A stretch of DNA of 64,000 bases, from NCBI RefSeq assembly GCF_009913235.1, contig NZ_CP047897.1, positions 2,913,001 to 2,977,000 of the forward strand. The letters run 5' to 3'. A program made the translations under genes and the position numbers. Each line of letters begins with the position of its first letter. Within the stretch, counting starts at the first letter, position 1. Positions 1-7,609 of this stretch are shown here, piece after piece. The notes under the pieces were generated by a model, which saw nothing but the letters and a program-made list of their open reading frames with translations, made no database searches and had not been told where the DNA came from. Source of the DNA: Nibribacter ruber. Lineage in GTDB: Bacteria > Bacteroidota > Bacteroidia > Cytophagales > Hymenobacteraceae.

Positions 1-150
1 ATGGCCGACCGTATCTTTGTCATGCACCAGGGCAAGATAGTTGAGCAAGGCACGGCAGAGCAGATTTTTGAAAACCCACAGCATGGCTACACCAAAACGC
101 TCCTGCAGTCTGTACCCGGTGCAAGTGTTCATGATTTTTTAACACCCTGA
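1..150 (+). CDS. Peptide-type ABC transporter ATP-binding protein, C-terminal end (partial)
   Basis: Only the last 49 codons are inside the window; the frame runs in from the left edge and stops with TGA at 148-150. The residues read DRIFVMHQGKIVEQGT and then ENPQHGYTKTLL. That is the D-loop-distal strand and the typical ending of Dpp/Opp/YejF-type ATPases, whose family signature is ENPxHPYTxxLL. By family it energises import of oligopeptides or related solutes at the inner membrane. The catalytic half lies outside the window, so substrate and full length cannot be judged. The first ATG is only an internal methionine. Confidence 0.85.
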   Translation: MADRIFVMHQGKIVEQGTAEQIFENPQHGYTKTLLQSVPGASVHDFLTP

Positions 151-190
151 GAGAAACGAAAAGCGCTGAAAGCAAGTATAGATGAATAGA

Positions 191-198
191 TATATTTG
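191..198 (+). promoter_or_regulatory. Possible -7 promoter element upstream of rnr
   Basis: TATATTTG matches the Bacteroidota -7 consensus TAnnTTTG exactly. I do not see a good -33 TTG at the usual distance. If used, the rnr leader would be about 180 nt and would contain the palindrome. Confidence 0.3.
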
Positions 199-217
199 CA
201 AAGCGTTCTCCCGCTTC

Positions 218-255
218 CGTTTTTGGCCTCTTTTGCAGGAATTAAGCCAAAAACG
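218..255. repeat. 38-nt dispersed palindrome, copy 1
   Basis: The copy has arms CGTTTTTGGCC and AGCCAAAAACG around a TTTTGCAGGAAT centre. It lies between the ABC ATPase end and rnr. Confidence 0.9.
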
Positions 256-387
256 ACTCATCAACCATACTTCTGGCAGCAACCAACATCAATTTTGCCC
301 GAGTATCACTGGCAGTAGAAGTACGGCCGGCAATGGCAGAGATCATAAAAGTCGTGTTCCTGCCAGACACAAATTGTAATTTTTAGA

Positions 388-2727
388 ATGGAAAGAAAAA
401 GAAGAGACCGTAACGAAAAAGGGGAATCTGCCCCACGGTCCGAAAGATCAAGAAACAGCAGAGGCTCGGCCTCAAAAGATAAAAGAGGTTCTGGAAAGAA
501 AGGCGGACCAAACGTGGGCCAGATTTCGGCGGGCGTGTTGATTAACATCTTCAGCCAGAACCCAGAGAAAGTATTCACCTATCGCCAACTGCACCGCCGC
601 CTAGGCATCAATGATCAGCGCGGCCGCGAAGAGGTGTTCGGCATCCTTAAACAATTGCGCAAAACCGGAGAGTTGGTGCATTTGCAGAACGACGCCTATG
701 TCTTCAACCCAGACTTTAAAGGCGAGCGCACACGCAGTCCTAAACGCGAAGATGCCGGTGACCGCGGTGAAAGACGCACTACGTCTACCCGTTTCAGCGG
801 ACGTGGCAGTGAGACGCTTATTGGCAAGGTAGACTTGGCCAACGGACGTTTTGCTTATGTCATCTGCGAGGATTCTGAGCAGGACGTGCGCGTCCCTACA
901 GACAAGCTCATGTTTGCCATGACCGGTGACACCGTGCGCGTAGCCGTAAGACGCGGTCGCAAGCCGAGTGACCGTCCAGAAGGTGAAGTGGTGGAAGTAC
1001 TCAAGCGCGAGCGCGAAGAAGTGGTGGGCCGTCTGCAAATGGGCAAGGGCTTCGGCTTCTTGGTGCCAGACCAGAAACGCATGTACTTTGACGTGTTTGT
1101 GGGCGAGCGCAACCTGGCAGACGCTAAAGACGGCGACAAGGTATTGGTGAAAGTAACTGAGTGGCCAGAAGACCCTAAAAAAAGCCCGACGGGTGAAATC
1201 ATCAGGGTATTCGGTCCGGCCGGTGAACACAACGCCGAGATTCACGCGATTATGGCCGAATTCGGACTTCCGTTTGAATTCCCGGAGAGCGTGGAAAAAG
1301 AAGCGGATGCCATCCCTGAGGGAATCACCAAGGAGGAAATTGCCAAGCGCCGTGACTTTAGGGACGTGACCACCTTTACCATTGACCCCGCAGACGCCAA
1401 GGACTTTGATGATGCCTTGAGCATGCGTCAACTGGAGAACGGTAACTGGGAGATTGGCGTGCACATTGCAGATGTAACGCACTATGTTCAGCCCAACACC
1501 AAACTAGAGAAGGAAGCCTACCGAAGAGCCACGTCTGTGTACCTGGTAGACCGTACCATCCCTATGTTGCCAGAGCGTTTGTCTAATGGCCTTTGCTCGC
1601 TAAGACCCAATGAAGACAAACTCACGTTCTCTGTGGTGTTTGAGATGGATGACAACGCCAAAATCCATGACTATTGGATTGGACGCACCATCATCCACTC
1701 AGACCGTCGTTTTGCTTATGAAGACGCCCAAGAGGTGATTGAAACCGGTGAAGGCGACTACAAAGACGAGATTCTGAAGCTGAACGAACTCGCCAAGAAA
1801 TTCAAGGACAAGCGCTTTAAAAACGGTGCTGTGAACTTTGAAACCATTGAGGTGAAGTTCAAACTGGATGAGAACGGCAAGCCTTTGTCTTTGTACATCA
1901 AGGAACGCAAGGACGCGCACAAACTGATTGAGGAATTCATGCTATTGGCCAACAAGTATGTAGCTGAGCATGTGTACCACATCAAAAAGGGCAAGAACAA
2001 ACTGACCATGGTGTACCGTACTCACGGCGCGCCAGACCCAGAGAAACTCTTGAACTTCTCCATGTTTGCGCGCAAGTTTGGCTATAATTTGAATCTAGCC
2101 GAAGGCCGTGACATCTCTAAGGAGTTGAACAGCCTGGCAGACCAAACCGAAGGCAAGCCTGAGCAGAACGTGCTTCAGAGCCTGGCCATCAGAACGATGG
2201 CGAAGGCCAAGTATTCCACAGAGCCAGAAGGGCACTTTGGGCTGGCATTTGCGCACTACTCGCACTTTACGTCGCCTATCAGAAGGTACCCAGACATGAT
2301 GGCGCACCGCCTCATTGACCGGTATACCCATGGACAGGACAGTGCAGATGTGGAAGAGTTTGAAGAGCGTTGCTTGCATTCTTCAGACATGGAGAAACGC
2401 GCCGCAGACGCAGAACGGGCCTCTATCAAGTTCAAGCAGGTGGAGTTTATCAACAACTTCATTGGTGAGCAGTTCAAAGGAATTGTCTCTGGCTTGACCG
2501 AGTGGGGCATGTATGTGGAGATAGAAGAGAACAAGTGCGAAGGCATGATTCGTCTGGCAGACCTGCAGGACGACTTCTACGAACTTGACTCGGCTAACTA
2601 CCGCATCATTGGCCGTAGCAACAAGCGCATGATTTCCTTCGGGGATGAGGTGATTGTAGAGGTGAAGGCCGCCAACATTCTGGACCGTACCATTGACCTG
2701 GAGTTGATAGACACGGTTAAGAAATAA
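388..2727 (+). CDS. rnr: Ribonuclease R (3'-5' exoribonuclease, RNB family)
   Basis: This hydrolytic 3'-5' exoribonuclease degrades structured RNA and helps in rRNA and tmRNA quality control in the cytoplasm. The 779-residue protein starts with about 45 basic, low-complexity residues. A winged-helix segment follows (about 48-100), then cold-shock domains (GRLQMGKGFGFLVPD at about 212-226). The RNB domain carries the metal-binding run DPADAKDFDDA starting at D333, and a C-terminal S1 domain begins near residue 693 (GIVSGLTEWGMYVEI). Length and domain order match RNase R rather than RNase II. The ATG at 388 gives the usual basic N-terminus. A palindrome copy lies 20 nt after the stop. Confidence 0.97.
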   Translation: MERKRRDRNEKGESAPRSERSRNSRGSASKDKRGSGKKGGPNVGQISAGVLINIFSQNPEKVFTYRQLHRRLGINDQRGREEVFGILKQLRKTGELVHLQNDAYVFNPDFKGERTRSPKREDAGDRGERRTTSTRFSGRGSETLIGKVDLANGRFAYVICEDSEQDVRVPTDKLMFAMTGDTVRVAVRRGRKPSDRPEGEVVEVLKREREEVVGRLQMGKGFGFLVPDQKRMYFDVFVGERNLADAKDGDKVLVKVTEWPEDPKKSPTGEIIRVFGPAGEHNAEIHAIMAEFGLPFEFPESVEKEADAIPEGITKEEIAKRRDFRDVTTFTIDPADAKDFDDALSMRQLENGNWEIGVHIADVTHYVQPNTKLEKEAYRRATSVYLVDRTIPMLPERLSNGLCSLRPNEDKLTFSVVFEMDDNAKIHDYWIGRTIIHSDRRFAYEDAQEVIETGEGDYKDEILKLNELAKKFKDKRFKNGAVNFETIEVKFKLDENGKPLSLYIKERKDAHKLIEEFMLLANKYVAEHVYHIKKGKNKLTMVYRTHGAPDPEKLLNFSMFARKFGYNLNLAEGRDISKELNSLADQTEGKPEQNVLQSLAIRTMAKAKYSTEPEGHFGLAFAHYSHFTSPIRRYPDMMAHRLIDRYTHGQDSADVEEFEERCLHSSDMEKRAADAERASIKFKQVEFINNFIGEQFKGIVSGLTEWGMYVEIEENKCEGMIRLADLQDDFYELDSANYRIIGRSNKRMISFGDEVIVEVKAANILDRTIDLELIDTVKK

Positions 2728-2742
2728 GCAACTCTAAACGGT

Positions 2743-2790
2743 AAAAGCGTTTTTGGCTTCTTTTCCAGGAAAGAGGCTAAAAACGCTTTT
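2743..2790. repeat. 38-nt dispersed palindrome, copy 2, with extended stem
   Basis: The core is 2748-2785. Flanking AAAAG and CTTTT extend the symmetry to 48 nt, and a T-rich run follows. It lies 20 nt after the rnr stop and could terminate transcription. Confidence 0.9.
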
Positions 2791-2834
2791 TTCTTGTTAG
2801 CTTAAACAAAACAACCTCTTTCCTTATTTTACTG

Positions 2835-2842
2835 TAGCTTTG
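2835..2842 (+). promoter_or_regulatory. Candidate -7 promoter element for the polyprenyl synthetase gene
   Basis: TAGCTTTG is an exact TAnnTTTG match 39 nt before the TTG start at 2881, which fits a short leader. No convincing -33 element was found. Confidence 0.4.
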
Positions 2843-2880
2843 ACTTTAGACAGTGAATAGCACTCCTTTCAGCTACTTTT

Positions 2881-3870
2881 TTGACAACACAATTAATCAA
2901 TACCACTGTGGATATCTCCCAATTCTCCGAGAGAATCAACCAAACCCTTTCCACGCTCCAGTATGGTGATAAACCGAAGGAGTTGTATGAGCCCATCCAG
3001 TATATTATGGCTTTGGGCGGCAAACGCATCCGTCCGTTGCTCACGTTATTGGGCGCGTATCTGTTTGAGGATGACGTAGAAAAAGCGGTGATGCCAGCCA
3101 TTGGGGTAGAGGTTTTCCACAACTTCACGCTCATGCATGATGATATCATGGACCAAGCACCCATAAGAAGAGGACAGGCCACAGTGCATGAGAAATGGAA
3201 CACCAACGTCGCCATTCTTTCTGGCGACGTAATGCTGGTACGCGCCTATGAATACTTCTTAGGCATTGAACCCACCAAACTGCCAACCGCCTTGCAACTG
3301 TTTAGTACGTGCGCCGCTCAAGTCTGCGAAGGCCAGCAACTGGACATGCTCTTTGAAACCCGCCAAGACGTAACTATTGACGAGTACCTGGAGATGATTA
3401 AATTGAAGACGGCCGTTTTGCTAGGCTTCTGCTTAGAACTAGGTGCGCTTTTAAACAACGCAGATCCTGAGGACGCCAAACATTTAAAGGAGTTCGGGAT
3501 CAATATGGGCTTGGCGTTTCAATTGCGAGATGATTTGCTGGACGTTTATGGCGAGCAGGCCAAGTTTGGCAAGCGCGTAGGTGGAGACATTGTCTCTGAT
3601 AAGAAAACCTATCTGCTGTTAACCGCTTTAGAACGCGCCTCGGCTACGGAACAGAAGGAATTGCTAAGCTGGCAAGGCAAAATGGATGTGGATAAAGTAG
3701 AAGCCGTGAAAGCCATTTATGACCGCTTGAACATTCAGGACATCACCCAGGGCCAGGTCAATCATTATTTCCAGAGAGCCCTACAGCACCTGCAGGAAGT
3801 AAATGCCTTGAATAATAAAAAGGATTTGCTCAGAACGCTGGCCATTCAATTGATTGAGCGCGATAGTTAA
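2881..3870 (+). CDS. Polyprenyl synthetase (trans-isoprenyl diphosphate synthase)
   Basis: This enzyme condenses isopentenyl diphosphate onto an allylic diphosphate to make the long prenyl chain of menaquinone or a related lipid. The 329-residue protein has GGKRIRP near residue 49. The first Asp-rich motif is DDIMD at 87-91 and the second is DDLLD at 217-221, both binding Mg-diphosphate. I chose the TTG at 2881 because the next in-frame ATG would remove the conserved N-terminal helix before GGKRIRP. An exact -7 promoter motif sits 39 nt upstream. Chain length cannot be told reliably by eye; octaprenyl- or heptaprenyl-type synthases are the nearest fits. It is transcribed alone between palindromes. 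Confidence 0.93.
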   Translation: MTTQLINTTVDISQFSERINQTLSTLQYGDKPKELYEPIQYIMALGGKRIRPLLTLLGAYLFEDDVEKAVMPAIGVEVFHNFTLMHDDIMDQAPIRRGQATVHEKWNTNVAILSGDVMLVRAYEYFLGIEPTKLPTALQLFSTCAAQVCEGQQLDMLFETRQDVTIDEYLEMIKLKTAVLLGFCLELGALLNNADPEDAKHLKEFGINMGLAFQLRDDLLDVYGEQAKFGKRVGGDIVSDKKTYLLLTALERASATEQKELLSWQGKMDVDKVEAVKAIYDRLNIQDITQGQVNHYFQRALQHLQEVNALNNKKDLLRTLAIQLIERDS

Positions 3871-3872
3871 AC

Positions 3873-3914
3873 AGATGTGAAGGTTTGAAAATGTGAAGAT
3901 GTGAAAATTGAATT
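3873..3914. repeat. Fragment of a GATTTGAAAATGTGAA-type repeat
   Basis: This stretch repeats (GATGTGAAG)-like units and contains TTTGAAAATGTGAA. The same string lies within the long inverted repeat at 57555-57685. It directly follows the polyprenyl synthetase stop. Confidence 0.5.
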
Positions 3915-3916
3915 AC

Positions 3917-3953
3917 CGTTTTGAGCTGTTTTACAGGAAATAGGCCAAAAACG
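3917..3953. repeat. 38-nt dispersed palindrome, copy 3
   Basis: The left arm is CGTTTTGAGC, one T shorter than usual, and the right arm is GGCCAAAAACG. It lies 46 nt after the polyprenyl synthetase stop. Confidence 0.85.
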
Positions 3954-4156
3954 AGAGCAAGACAATTCTTCTGCATTTTCAGATAGAGGTAATCCTTTGT
4001 GCTTGCCCTTCACAGTAGTTGCCTTTTCCAGCTTAAGAAAGTCAAAATAGTATCTTTCGCTATCGTTGGTGGTATCACCAACAATCTAAGTAGGTAGCTT
4101 TCTTAGCAGATAGTTTATCATTTGAAGACATCCATTTAAATACAAGGTCATCTGTT

Positions 4157-4864
4157 ATGCATAGAAAACTACTGGTAGCATCACTTGCTTTCTTGTCTCT
4201 TGCTTGCACCCCTAACCGTGAATCTGTTAAGCAAGAGCCCTTAGAAGCTTCAGTAGTGGAAAAGCCTCCAGTTATTTCAGGAAGGAAGGAGAAATTACGT
4301 CCTACTTCAGGAATGCAGCAGGCATTACGTCAACAAAAGGCCATAATTGATTCACTTTTTGAGGTTGAACTTAAGGATACCCTGCTTACCTCCAGGAGAA
4401 AGAAATTTCAAGTCTGGGTTAAGCACCCTGAAACCGGAGAACTTACCCAAGTAGTAAATAACAAGTGGCCTGAGGAGGTAGAGACAACCTTCAACTTTTT
4501 CATGGACGACCAAGGCCGTATCATTAGAATATCAGAGATGCCTTATAGCGAGAGTGGCGATTGGGATATGATGTTCAGTCATTACTTCACCGCTGAGGGC
4601 ACAACCTTTGCCTTTGAAAAGCAAGTGAGCGCCTTTAACACATATTGTCCAAATGATGAATACCCAGATGGTATAACCAGAGAAAAGGCCATTCATTTAT
4701 ATTCGCCTTCCTTTACTCTGATAGACAGTACTTATAAAATGACAGATGATGAGGACAAAGACATCACTACCAGAAAATGTGAGTTAGAAGTTGATAGTGA
4801 GACACAGGTCTATAGAAATCTGTCCTCATATCTTGCTGCTGCAAAGCTTAAATTTAATAAGTAG
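4157..4864 (+). CDS. Hypothetical lipoprotein
   Basis: I do not recognise a family. The 235-residue product starts MHRKLLVASLAFLSLACTP, a signal peptide with lipobox LSLAC, so it should be lipidated at Cys17 and anchored in the outer or inner membrane. The mature part is mostly hydrophilic with mixed charge and no internal membrane segment. Local base composition is more AT-rich than most neighbours. It is flanked by a polyprenyl synthetase and a rhomboid protease, with no sign of shared function. The coding call rests on the clean signal peptide and the long open frame. Confidence 0.8.
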   Translation: MHRKLLVASLAFLSLACTPNRESVKQEPLEASVVEKPPVISGRKEKLRPTSGMQQALRQQKAIIDSLFEVELKDTLLTSRRKKFQVWVKHPETGELTQVVNNKWPEEVETTFNFFMDDQGRIIRISEMPYSESGDWDMMFSHYFTAEGTTFAFEKQVSAFNTYCPNDEYPDGITREKAIHLYSPSFTLIDSTYKMTDDEDKDITTRKCELEVDSETQVYRNLSSYLAAAKLKFNK

Positions 4865-4937
4865 GGATTTGCGCTGTAAATGCCCAGAGCAATATGATGC
4901 GCTCATGTCTCTTAACATCTAACAATACTCACCAACC

Positions 4938-5564
4938 ATGCCTTTCCCCATTAGCATCACCATACTTCTTATCATTATCACCGTGGCCATTTCTATGTAT
5001 GCCTGGCGCAACCAGAACCTCATGGAGAACTGGGTGCATCATCCGCAGAGCGTGGCGCAGCACAATGAATGGTGGCGGTTGTTGACGTCAGGGTTTCTGC
5101 ACGCAGACTTTGGCCACTTGTTCTTCAATATGTTCTCGTTCTATATGTTCGGGAGGGTGGTGGAGCAGTACTTTATGGCCATTTTCGGGCCCACCATGGG
5201 CATTGTGCTGTACTTGGTCCTGTATTTAGGTGCCATCATCTTGTCAGATCTGCCTACGTATTTTAAGCATAGGAACGACAGAGGGTATTACTCCCTGGGA
5301 GCATCGGGTGGGGTGGCGGCCATCATCTTCTCCAGCATTTACTTTAATCCGCAGTCTGAACTCATCATTTTCCCTATTCCATTTCATATCAAGGGCTATA
5401 TTTTTGGGGCCTTGTACTTGATATACTCGTATTATCAGGCCAGACGTGCCGGAGACGGTATTAACCACAGCGCCCACTTTTATGGTGCCTTGTTTGGCGT
5501 GGTGTTCACCATTGGACTGGTGCCAGAATACTTCCCAAGATTTCTAGAGTTGATTCTTGAATAG
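4938..5564 (+). CDS. Rhomboid family intramembrane serine protease
   Basis: The protein should cleave transmembrane substrates inside the inner membrane with a Ser-His dyad. It has 208 residues with about six hydrophobic segments. The HADFGHLFFNMFSFY motif (about 54-68) supplies the His/Asn oxyanion region. GASGG carries the nucleophile Ser123, and HFYGALFG carries the general base His180. No soluble N-terminal domain is present, so this is the minimal form. The ATG at 4938 gives a hydrophobic first helix directly. Substrates cannot be inferred from the context. Confidence 0.93.
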   Translation: MPFPISITILLIIITVAISMYAWRNQNLMENWVHHPQSVAQHNEWWRLLTSGFLHADFGHLFFNMFSFYMFGRVVEQYFMAIFGPTMGIVLYLVLYLGAIILSDLPTYFKHRNDRGYYSLGASGGVAAIIFSSIYFNPQSELIIFPIPFHIKGYIFGALYLIYSYYQARRAGDGINHSAHFYGALFGVVFTIGLVPEYFPRFLELILE

Positions 5565-5648
5565 TATTTGTACTTTTCTTGTAATGAACGGCTAATCTTA
5601 TTCTTATGAGTCTGCGTATATAGTACATATACAGACAGAAAGAAGAAG

Positions 5649-6167
5649 ATGGGCGTGGCAGGTAAATTGGGTATTTTAAAGGCGATGTTTCTGCTTTGCA
5701 TTCTGGTAGCGCTACCGGGTGCTAGCGAGGCACAGGTCGCGACGGCCAGCACCGCTGTAGTGACCAAGGCGCCCTTACCTACATTAGCCGAAGGCGTGCT
5801 CAGCAGCCATCAGGGGTTATTGGTGGAACTGGTTACCAAAGCCGGGCTCATGCCCACTTTATCCAGTGCGGGTGCGTACACCTTCTTCGTGCCCTCTGAA
5901 GAAGGCCTGACCAAGCTTCAAACCCAATCTCCCGACGATCTCAAAAGCATCCTTTCCCAGCATATTGTGCCTGGAGTAGTCTTGATGAAAGATATGCGGG
6001 ACGGGGCTACCTTGAAAACAATGGGCGGAGGCACCTTACGGATTCTCAAGAAGAAAGACGCCATTCTCATTGACGGAATAAGAATCACCTCAGGTGACCA
6101 GGCGTTTTCCAACGGCGTCTGGCACCAACTGAAGGGTGTTTTGCATGCCCCAGTTTCTCTGTTATAA
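5649..6167 (+). CDS. Secreted fasciclin (FAS1) domain protein
   Basis: The 172-residue protein has a signal peptide of about 30 residues ending near GASEAQ. One FAS1 domain follows, with TLAEGVL, the motif YTFFVPSEEGLTKL, SILSQHIVPGVV and a closing VLHAP. FAS1 domains mediate adhesion or matrix contacts and are common as small secreted proteins in Bacteroidota. No lipobox or anchor is visible, so it is probably periplasmic or extracellular. It starts 85 nt after the rhomboid gene and may be co-transcribed with it. A hairpin terminator follows the stop. Confidence 0.9.
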   Translation: MGVAGKLGILKAMFLLCILVALPGASEAQVATASTAVVTKAPLPTLAEGVLSSHQGLLVELVTKAGLMPTLSSAGAYTFFVPSEEGLTKLQTQSPDDLKSILSQHIVPGVVLMKDMRDGATLKTMGGGTLRILKKKDAILIDGIRITSGDQAFSNGVWHQLKGVLHAPVSLL

Positions 6168-6200
6168 TCTACTCAGCTTCCTGTTGTCAACACATGTAAG

Positions 6201-6227
6201 AGCGGCCATTCCCCCAGGGCCGCTCTT
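6201..6227 (+). terminator. Hairpin terminator after the fasciclin gene
   Basis: AGAGCGGCC and GGCCGCTCT form a perfect 9-bp GC-rich stem with a C-rich loop. The following T-run belongs to the palindrome at 6230. Confidence 0.7.
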
Positions 6228-6229
6228 AC

Positions 6230-6267
6230 TGTTTTTGGCCTCTTTCCTCAAAAATAGCCTAAAAACG
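6230..6267. repeat. 38-nt dispersed palindrome, copy 4
   Basis: The arms are TGTTTTTGGCC and AGCCTAAAAACG. The copy directly abuts the hairpin terminator of the fasciclin gene. Confidence 0.85.
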
Positions 6268-6484
6268 GTTGGTTAGCCATCCTTTGTCATTGCGCGTAAC
6301 ATGGGCCCTCCAACTAGATAGAATGCAGTTCTATCAGATGAGATGGTAGAAAAGTCAGGCCCCTGGGAGCGGAAGTACGTTTGGTGTAGAGGTGGGCCTA
6401 AAGAGAAATTGTAAATTAATTACAGGAAGCAAGCAACCCTTTGCCTGCCGGCTACATCTTTAGCATGAACCTTACCCTAAGACT

Positions 6485-7213
6485 ATGAAAAGACATTCTT
6501 TACTCACTGCCCTTTTATTGCTGATAGTAGCCAGCGCGCTTGCCTCTTTTACTTTTTCCGCCACTGCGCTTCTTGATCAGGAAGACAGGTCCATTGGGGC
6601 TTTTACCATGATAGGCCTCGCTTTTCCGGCTCATGTAGAAGTACGCAAGGGAAGCACCCACAGCGTGAAAGTTGAAGGAGACGCCAAAGACCTGAAAGAA
6701 CTGATCACCGAGGTAAAAGACGGTAAACTGCTCATCAAGCGCAAAGACTCTGACAACTGGATTAGCTGGGGTTCAAATGACTCAAAGCCAGTGAGAGTAT
6801 ACGTGACCACGCCCACGCTAGAGGCGGTTTCTGTAAGCGGCTCTGGCAAGTTGGTGGCCCAGGACACATTTAAAGGCGCTTCTATGAGTTTGGCGGTGAG
6901 CGGCTCGGGCTCCATTACCATGTCTACAGATGTGGATAAACTCACCAGCAAGATTTCTGGCTCAGGCACCATTCACCTAAAAGGCGAAGGCAAAAGCACT
7001 TCCGCTTCCATCAGCGGGTCTGGTTCATTGAAAGGCTATGACTTTGAAACGGAGACGGCCAGCGTGAGCATTTCTGGTTCGGGCTCTTGTGAAATCAACG
7101 CGAAGGCTACCCTCAAGTCTATCATCAGCGGCAGCGGCCGGGTGTACTACAGCGGTTCTCCCAGCGTAGACAGCCGCGTCAGCGGATCTGGTTCTGTGAA
7201 ACGCCGTGGCTAA
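6485..7213 (+). CDS. DUF2807 (GIN domain) secreted adhesin-head-like protein
   Basis: The 242-residue protein has an N-terminal signal segment (to about residue 30) followed by a repetitive beta-helix-like region. The motif SGSG recurs about nine times between residues 117 and 240, as in VSGSGK, ISGSGT and VSGSGS, which is typical of the putative autotransporter adhesin head (GIN) family. It should be exported. Its role, adhesion or envelope stress, is not established. It stands alone between terminators. A degenerate palindrome begins 3 nt after the stop. Confidence 0.9.
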   Translation: MKRHSLLTALLLLIVASALASFTFSATALLDQEDRSIGAFTMIGLAFPAHVEVRKGSTHSVKVEGDAKDLKELITEVKDGKLLIKRKDSDNWISWGSNDSKPVRVYVTTPTLEAVSVSGSGKLVAQDTFKGASMSLAVSGSGSITMSTDVDKLTSKISGSGTIHLKGEGKSTSASISGSGSLKGYDFETETASVSISGSGSCEINAKATLKSIISGSGRVYYSGSPSVDSRVSGSGSVKRRG

Positions 7214-7216
7214 TCC

Positions 7217-7254
7217 TATTTTCGGCCTGATTTCTGGAAAACAGCCCAAAATCG
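7217..7254. repeat. 38-nt dispersed palindrome, copy 5 (degenerate)
   Basis: The arms are TATTTTCGGCC and AGCCCAAAATCG. Spacing is preserved although both outer ends have changed. Confidence 0.75.
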
Positions 7255-7265
7255 CCTAGGCCTTG

Positions 7266-7312
7266 CGCCCATCTGCTCAGGTTCAGCCTCTGACGGATGG
7301 GCGTTTTCTTTT
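7266..7312 (+). terminator. Hairpin terminator after the DUF2807 gene
   Basis: CGCCCATC pairs with GATGGGCG across a 22-nt loop, and TTTTCTTTT follows. Confidence 0.65.
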
Positions 7313-7545
7313 ACAACATCTCTGTGGATAACTGCAGCTACTCGTTCAACTAACGTGAGCAAATTATTCCTTTTCAGCGTCTAGCAAAGCTTACTCAAGC
7401 AATTAGTAAGAAAATTAGACTCATCTATCCTCATGAGTCTATCTAAGACTTATTTCCTCAATTTAAAATATCAACCTATAGTAATGAAGATTACCCTGGA
7501 GTTGAATGAGAGCCACAGCCATAGCGTCAGAAAGAAACAGACTGG

Positions 7546-7583
7546 CGTTTTTGGGCTGTTTTCCAGAAATAAGGCCAAAAACG
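7546..7583. repeat. 38-nt dispersed palindrome, copy 6
   Basis: The arms are CGTTTTTGGGC and GGCCAAAAACG. The copy lies 26 nt beyond the stop of the minus-strand patatin gene. Confidence 0.9.
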
Positions 7584-7609
7584 ATGCATTGCCTTACATG
7601 AGTTCTTAC

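Larger units (their letters stand above)
151..387. other. Intergenic region before rnr
   Basis: The region holds one copy of the 38-nt palindrome (218-255) and an exact TAnnTTTG motif at 191-198. The 65-codon frame at 182-379 crosses the palindrome and has no family look, so I treat it as non-coding. Confidence 0.6.
6168..6484. other. Intergenic region between the fasciclin and DUF2807 genes
   Basis: The region holds a hairpin terminator (6201-6227) and a palindrome copy (6230-6267). I see nothing definite in the remaining 217 nt apart from AT-rich sequence before the next gene. Confidence 0.6.
7214..7609. other. Convergent intergenic region with two palindromes
   Basis: This region between converging genes holds a degenerate palindrome (7217-7254), a hairpin terminator (7266-7312), an exact TTATCCACA box on the minus strand (7323-7331) and a second palindrome (7546-7583). 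A 76-codon frame at 7433-7663 crosses the second palindrome. I do not call it a gene. Confidence 0.6.

Noticed and set aside
182-379. 65-codon frame before rnr
   Set aside because: It crosses palindrome copy 1, has no similarity I recognise and lies in the rnr leader.
601-1482. 293-codon antisense frame within rnr
   Set aside because: It is a shadow of the strongly supported RNase R frame; long antisense frames arise from this codon usage. The same applies to 38004-38846 in the isomerase gene and 45043-45834 in the S9 peptidase gene.
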